DNA from: Zhengitettix transpicula
Lineage: Eukaryota > Arthropoda > Insecta > Orthoptera > Tetrigidae
Length of the DNA stretch: 64,000 nt
NCBI GenBank assembly: GCA_037074705.1
Contig: CM073590.1
Coordinates: 180,861,246 to 180,925,245 of the forward strand
Reading direction: 5' to 3'
The notes under the pieces were generated by a model. That model made no database searches, was not told the origin of the DNA, and was given only the letters and a program-made list of their open reading frames with translations. Below are positions 58,161-64,000 of this stretch, piece by piece. The first letter of the stretch is position 1. Each line of letters opens with the position of its first letter. The position numbers and the translations under genes were made by a program.

Positions 58161-60928
58161 GTGAGTGAACTTCTTTTGTGTTCCCCTGCCTGTAAGCAGA
58201 TCCATATTTGTATGTGATAGAGAAGTGATAATATTGTTTTTAAAAAATTTTCATTACTGTGTCTAAATGCCTTTGCTTGACATTTATCCATAAAATTAGT
58301 ATTTTGTTCCTGATTTGTGTTGGCTTAGAGAACAAATCCTTTAATAATAATATTTAATTGTCTTGTTCGGTTGCCATCTTTCCGTACCTTAATTCAACTT
58401 AACCATGGCCCTTACGGCCTGATGCTTGTGGAAGCTTCTCTAAATTTTGGAATTGAAAAATACAAAAAAAGTTTTTGGTCAATTTACATAAAGTCTGTTC
58501 TTCATCTAGGTCCTAGAATTAGGCCATGGAAGAACTGTGATTTGTAAATTGTAGGGGAGCATCATTAGGTTTAATAGATTGAAGAATTTCAATTTGGATC
58601 TGGAATGGACAGTGGTAATGTCCACTTAGTAAGTGGAAGGTCCTGGGTTCAATTTCTGGTCGGGTCAACATTTCTCCATCCTCACAATTTAATAATTTTT
58701 AATTAACTTTGGAAATGAGTGGGTTTTTTTATAAATAAAGAAACATATGCTTTATTCTTATTAGTATTACATACTATGGATAAGTAGTTCTCTTCAGGCA
58801 GATGGCAGAGTCCTCCATTAGAATGTCATGGCTTAAGGTTTCTTTTATACATGGAAATCCAATAAATACAAGAGGAAAACCTTTGATCCATTATATACTA
58901 TCTTGTAATCTTAAAACTTAAAAACAACTCCTTAAAAGAATGACATCCTGCAGAACACACTTGGCAACTTCCAAATCAATATTTAATATTAATTTCCTTG
59001 GAATTCTAATTGTTGATTTTTAATGGAGAATAGTAATCATATAAGGCAAGTCTTTATTGGCATCTACTTAAAAATTCTAATATTTTTGGCATAAATAATG
59101 CAGCAAGCTATCTTACAAATGATTTAGTAGCAGAAAACTTATTCATGCACACACACACTTATATATATTGTAATAAACATATTAAAAGCTCCTTCTTAAT
59201 TCGCCCCACGTTGTGGTAGCCAAAATGTAATAAACAAAAGGCGACAATTTAATTTGATGTGATGGGCTTTTAAATTAAAAGATTATAGACTTTATAACAA
59301 ATAAAATTTATTTAACACAAATTAGCATTATCAGAATTAATAGCAGAATTTGATATTTAATATTATAAAAAGATCTCTCTCTCATGGGTCTCTACTGGGT
59401 TTGATAACGGACAGAACACTTAAATAATCATTTATCTTTAAATTAAAAGGAAGTATTTAATCGTCTAGGCCTCGACGAAACTTATGAACGAACTTATTCT
59501 ACAGATTGCTTCTAAATTTAAAAGAGTTTATTTTATTAACACAATTACGTTTACGTTTACACATGTTAATACCATAAATTTCAACTCACAATTTCTCAGG
59601 AACATTTGGCTCGTTCATTAAACACACACTTTATAGACTGGACGTTTACACACACTGACTCTAACACATGGTTCGACGATAGCTGATTCTCCATACTCGG
59701 TGAAGGACATCCCAGTTGCTCGTGCTGAAACTACTCGACGCTGGATGCTGTGTCCTGGTCTCCTACCATCGAAGACAGTGGTCAAATTTTGATACTAATA
59801 CAGATTGAACTTCTGCATATGAAAATGTTTATAGTTGAATAATTTTCTATTTCTCTCGCAGGCTGCTTTCTTTCTCCGTACCCTCCGCTCTGACACTCAT
59901 CTCCAACTAACTCAACTCACGATGCTCACAGCATCCTTCTCCCACGCTGACTAACTCTGACTCTCGCTGACTAACGCTGACTGACACTCACAATAGCTTA
60001 TTTCTCCCTTATATACTACTAGTCTCGTTGTTTTCCCTTTGTTCCAAGACCACGTCGCGACTTCACGGTGACAGTTTCTCCATTACTGAGATTTACATTC
60101 TGCAGCTGCAGTTCCTTAGCAAATAGCTAGCCCCTCCGTCATGTCACATCGAGACAGGACCCGTAATTACTTTGCACTTGTATCCTCACCCTCAATTACT
60201 CTGGACTTGTCTTCTCACCCTCACACGACTTGCGCTGACCCCTCCTTACAAATCCTAAGTAAATACGCCACTGGTCAGGCCATTAATCAGAGACAATAGC
60301 CAGCCTTAACATAATTATTTTTTGGGACAGGCTACTCGCCCACGTCCTGCACTTCGAATTCTCCATCCCAAGTCAACAAGCCGATGGTCAAGCCCAGTAA
60401 CCAGACACAATGCCTTTCCTAAACCGATACATCTTGCGACAGGCCACCCTGCATGTGCCCTGCTTTGCTTTACAAATCATAAGTACACATTGCAACTTCC
60501 TGTGCCGGCCAAGACCATTAATCCAAAACGAATATCTTGCCGCTGTCTTGTCACATCGAGACAGGACCCGTAATTACTTTGCACTTGCATCCTCACTCCC
60601 CACATGTGCGGTGTTCCAAGACAATGCATTCCCTCAATGCATTACAATATATATATGTATTGTAATAGTAAAAATGTGACATTGTCAAAAATATTGGTAT
60701 GGAAGGATAGAGAGATAGGTTGTGGCTTACCTGAAAGTGAAGTTCGGTGTCGCCATGAGGAACTGGAAGCAGTCCGCAGCCGGCCGGTGCACGGAATGGT
60801 GTAACACTCCTTCCTGAAGAAGGAGGCTGAGAGCCTAAAATTTGAAGAACAACTTTCAGTTCCTCATGGTGACACCGCACTTCACTTTCAGGTAAGCCAC
60901 AACCTATCTCTCTATCCTTTCCATACCA

Positions 60929-61011
<83 letters not shown>

Positions 61012-63447
61012 CATATATATATGTATATATACACACAATATTAGGAGAATCCATTAAGGAATTGGAACTAATTTGGTGACAAAGTCACATTCAAACCCGC
61101 CTGGGCCAAATATTTTCAGTCTTTCCTTCTTCTTCCATCCTTCTCTCTGCTTTGAACATATGCTTTTCTATGTGTGTAATTCTTCGCCTGAGCAGGCCAC
61201 TAACTTTCTCAATGGAAGTTCGTGGCATAGAAAGGTTCTGATGGCAATCTTTCATACACATACATGTGTGTACATACATACAAACATGCACATACATACA
61301 CACACACCACCCATACAAATAGCCATATGCATGTATAAGAATTCTTGTACATGCTCATCTGGGTTTGTGCAAGTAGGTGTGGCAGGTAGTAAGGACACGA
61401 TTTAAAGGATGTGGAGTCCAGGGCTTTGCCTGGACTGAAAGACATGTTGTTGGAAGGATAGTTCACATAGAAGCCTTTAAGGGTGGTGAGTGTAAAACAT
61501 TGGTCGAAATTGTTTGCGTTGTGGCTTTGGGCATGAGAAGCTACTGGGAATTTAATTTTGGAAAGTTTGACTGTGCTGTAGTGGTTAGCTATTCGTTCAG
61601 GGAGGGGTACATACCTTCCTGAAAAAGGAGGCCTAGAGCCTCCGAAAATTTGAAGAACTTCCTTCTGTCCCTTCTGGCTACACAGTGCTTCGATTTCAGG
61701 TAAGCTACAAACTATCTCTTTCCTTTCCATACAAATGATCACAATTATACATTCACAGAGTTGACATTTGGATTTGTAACTTACTGTTGTGGAATAGTAG
61801 TGAATAGTTTCTTGATAAATTCTCATTGAACCTCTTTGTTTAAGATTCTTTGATATTGTAAAAAATATTGATTTTAACAAATAGATAATGAAGTAGCTAA
61901 TAAACAGTCAAATTTAAGTGATAAAATAAATACCACATAATGTTTCCTTGTTGCTTACTTCAGTTGTAAAATCATAAGAGCCATTAAGAACATCAATCAG
62001 CACAAAGCAGGTTACGAACTCAGTAAGTAGTTTTCTTACCATTTTTTACACCTGGATATTTTCAATGTTGATTTGTTATGCTATTTATATTCTATATTTG
62101 TAAAATTGAGCGAAAATAAGCCAATCTGTTATATTTACTGCTTATTACTTACTAAATTTCTAATAGAATCAAAATGATGATTTTAGGTTAGAACTCTTTG
62201 CCAAGATTGGTTTCCAATTGATTATCCATACTCCTGGTATGAAGATATCACTTCCAATCCACGGTTTTATTCTTTAGCAGCTGTTTACAATGGAATAATA
62301 ATTGGCTTGATTGTTGCTGAAATTAAATCTTACATTAAACTCAATCGTGAGGTAAGTACTAACATTTTAGGTATTGACATATTTTAATTGATGAAATATA
62401 TATGCGTATAATATAATTCAATTCTTAATACAGAACAGGCTAGAAACAAAGTTAAACTCTATATTATAAAGGTAAAGAGAATTATTGTCAATGTGACATA
62501 TTATCAGCTCTGAAAATATAGATAGAATATTCATCCCTCTTCCTGTAATTGAAGTAAATTAAAGCTTACATATAAGAGTTAATTGTCACACACCTTTTCA
62601 GAGGCGATATCTCCCTTCTTCCACATTTAATACGTCTGCTCCCCTGTTGTTTATTTCATAATGTTGATTGAAAGATCAGACAATGTAAAAAATCTTCACC
62701 CAAAAAAGTGACTTTAAAGGGATTGTTGCAATAAAGGAAAAGAAAAAAATGAAAGATAAATAAAAGATATAATGAAATAATATTAAGTCTGAGGCAATAT
62801 TTGTATTTCGAGACAAGTTGGCACTATAGTACCCACAAATTAAGTTTATAATCAAAAGAATCAACACGCTAGGATTTTAGAATAATAAGTGTATAACATT
62901 AGTTTAAGTTGTTGGTACGATGGTGAAAGCATGAACGAAAATTGGAAATGAGTCTCATTTAGTGAAAATTTAGTCACGGTTGACAATCAGTTCTGGATGA
63001 GGTTTCTTGATTTTATCAATATAAAATGCAGTGCAATACCTACATTTCAGTTGATATGTAAGTAGAAGCAAATGATACTTTCCTTAGTTCTGTGACAGTT
63101 TATGATGAATTAAGCATAATAGGACAGGGCTGATTGTCATTGGTTCCTCCTTTCTTTTTTATTTAATTGTTATAACCATGGGTAAAACTTGTTGAAAGAT
63201 TTTCATTTAATGGTTTGAAGGATCGAGGTATTCTGGCACAGTCATTCAACAAACAAGCTGAGGTTGGATATATTCTCAGCTTAGGAGTCAGCAAGGCTCA
63301 TAGGCGGAATGGCATAGCATCATTGCTTTTGGACAACCTTGTTTCTCATCTCACAACTGTTGACCACGCTGACTGTAAAGCTGTCTTCCTGCATGTACTC
63401 ACAACAAATACCCCTGCCATACATTTCTATGAGCACCGTAACTTCAG
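58086..63447 (+). CDS. NAA60: N-alpha-acetyltransferase 60, 5' part (runs off the right edge)
   Basis: NAA60 (NatF) is a GNAT-fold enzyme that transfers acetyl from acetyl-CoA to the N terminus of transmembrane proteins at the cytosolic face of the Golgi. Coding exons 58086-58160, 62187-62351 and 63221-63447 join in phase 0 to give 155 codons plus two bases. Strong family landmarks are [39 protein letters not shown] (the YILSLGV strand includes the catalytic-region tyrosine), the acetyl-CoA loop [10 protein letters not shown], and [18 protein letters not shown] (with the conserved His of the active site). The start ATG gives [10 protein letters not shown], the same length as the human N terminus. 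Roughly the last third, including the C-terminal membrane-binding helices, lies beyond the window. No disabling change is seen. The 5' UTR exon was not found with confidence. Confidence 0.95.
58597..58672 (+). repeat. tRNA-like SINE head or tRNA pseudogene
   Basis: A possible anticodon arm TCCAC-TTAGTAA-GTGGA is followed by a T-arm-like CTGGGTTCAATTTCTGG. The acceptor ends do not pair, so this is a SINE head or pseudogene, not a working tRNA gene. It lies in NAA60 intron 1. Confidence 0.4.
59169..60646 (+). repeat. LTR-like repeat (solo LTR candidate), copy 1
   Basis: The segment begins TGTAATAAACAT and ends GCATTACA, with ATAT on both outer sides, so it has TG..CA ends and a possible but low-complexity target duplication. 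Near the left end is CGCCCCACGTTGTGGTAGCC, resembling an LTR/primer-site border. Parts match 34526-35259, and the opening matches 20706 onward. A 37-bp stretch around TCACATCGAGACAGGACCCG occurs twice within it (60143 and 60549). No coding sequence was found. It lies in NAA60 intron 1. The LTR assignment is inference. Confidence 0.5.
60690..60928. repeat. Hairpin repeat with splice-donor-like arms
   Basis: Arms at about 60698-60775 and 60853-60928 are near-complete reverse complements running from GGTATGGAAGGATAGAGAGA to its inverse. Each arm holds TTTCAGGTAAGCCACAACC (on opposite strands). The loop contains CTGAAGAAGGAGGCTGAGAG, which recurs at 61618. Confidence 0.85.
60929..61032. repeat. 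(AT)n microsatellite
   Basis: About 100 bp are almost pure TA dinucleotides, directly after the hairpin repeat, within NAA60 intron 1. It generates spurious Tyr/Ile-rich open frames. Confidence 0.95.
61256..61312. repeat. CA/ACATA-rich simple repeat
   Basis: The segment consists of alternating CACA and ACATACA tracts, in NAA60 intron 1. Confidence 0.8.
61616..61735 (+). repeat. Second copy of the splice-donor-like repeat (one arm)
   Basis: CCTGAAAAAGGAGGCCTAGAG through TTTGAAGAACTTCC to TTTCAGGTAAGCTACAAAC and CTTTCCATAC parallels the loop and right arm of the hairpin at 60690-60928. A weak partner arm was not found. Confidence 0.7.
62187..62351 (+). CDS. NAA60: NAA60 coding exon 2
   Basis: The 55 codons follow a TTTTAG acceptor and end at a GTAAGT donor. 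They contain [16 protein letters not shown] and GLIVAEIK, the first half of the GNAT fold. Confidence 0.95.
63221..63447 (+). CDS. NAA60: NAA60 coding exon 3
   Basis: The exon has 75 codons plus two bases, from [10 protein letters not shown] to YEHRNF, followed by a GTAAAT donor. It carries the acetyl-CoA binding loop and the catalytic region. The next exon must start in phase 2 beyond the window. Confidence 0.95.
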
Positions 63448-64000
63448 GTAAATAACGTCATTCTATTTTAAAATTTTAAGTAAATAAATTTTTATACATG
63501 TAAAATAACATCAAATGGAGTATGTTTCTGTACTCTTTGTGAAGAGAGAAAATATTACATTTATTAATTAGATGGTCTATTAATTCTCTTAGAAAAATAA
63601 TATGTTTGGTAACCCAATGTAATGTTATACACGTTGGATCACAATCTTTTATCATCAGTAATCTGAAAAAAATTATTAATTTAGTAAATATTCATATATA
63701 TGTTGAGTGTAATGCCTCCTTTAGTAGATATTGTACTCAGTAAATGTATACATATTCTAAATTTAAATTAGTGCATATATGCAAATACCAGTTTCCTTGT
63801 TTAATTCTCTGTCACCAGAGTTAAATTTCATTATTTGAAATTCACAGATGAAAACAGTTTTAAAATATTATTCCAATAATTACTTTTTTAAAATAATCAG
63901 TGCTCTTAAAAAATTAAAAAGCTTGATTTGATAGTATGGAAGGAAATACTATATATAAAAAAAGATTTGAGCATATTTACTTGGCACGAAACTGTGTGTA

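Noticed and set aside
60593..61054. 153-codon minus-strand frame
   Set aside because: Its start is the AT microsatellite (alternating Tyr and Ile) and the rest is the hairpin repeat.
61209..61880. Longest open frame of the window, 223 codons on the minus strand
   Set aside because: It crosses the donor-bearing repeat, NAA60 intron sequence and a CA-rich simple repeat (giving Val/Cys/Tyr runs), and has no family motif.

Overview
This is a eukaryotic, AT-rich, gene-poor and transposon-rich window. Two genes can be recognised, both interrupted by GT..AG introns and both conserved across animals, so this is nuclear animal DNA. The repeat content (Merlin, MULE, hAT, Penelope-like, copia-like and jockey/CR1-like fragments, tRNA-headed SINEs, many foldback elements) fits a large insect genome. 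I favour a hemimetabolous insect, perhaps a cockroach or termite, but that rests only on my recollection of similar repeat-derived peptides and is uncertain.

Layout. From 1 to about 51 kb I find no convincing host gene, apart from a possible GC-rich first exon at 14.6 kb (minus) that I cannot identify. This part is a mosaic of repeats. A roughly 500-bp poly(A)-tailed retroposon occurs eight or more times. Foldback (MITE-like) elements of several families are scattered throughout. Broken coding remnants are: two non-LTR 3' ends at 10 kb, a reverse transcriptase scrap at 19.3 kb, a copia-like piece at 22.5 kb, a frameshifted MULE transposase at 23.6-24.3 kb, hAT remnants at 28.5-28.9 and 46.9-48.7 kb, and non-LTR fragments at 37.8 and 44.8-45.5 kb.

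From 51.1 to 57.2 kb the minus strand carries a complete four-exon gene for prefoldin subunit 4 (133 residues). Its introns contain a foldback element, a Merlin DNA transposon remnant with long inverted repeats, an exact 214-bp tandem duplication and a Penelope-like reverse transcriptase fragment. About 850 bp away, in divergent orientation, begins N-alpha-acetyltransferase 60 (NAA60). Its first three coding exons (155 codons) are present and the gene runs off the right edge. Its first intron holds an LTR-like repeat and two hairpin-forming repeats that carry perfect splice-donor sequences. The two start codons lie close enough to share a promoter region. Nothing in the sequence suggests a joint biochemical pathway: one product is a co-chaperone subunit, the other a Golgi-associated protein N-acetyltransferase.

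The most interesting pattern is that otherwise different foldback repeats share one core: CTGANGA, then a short hairpin, then GAAACGTH, on one strand or the other. It is seen at about 0.46, 8.2, 13.9, 25.6, 33.3, 42.7 and 51.7 kb, with weaker versions at 32.1, 39.5 and 45.9 kb. This resembles the catalytic core of hammerhead ribozymes, which are known from Penelope-like elements and other small retroelements. Whether any copy is active cannot be judged by eye.
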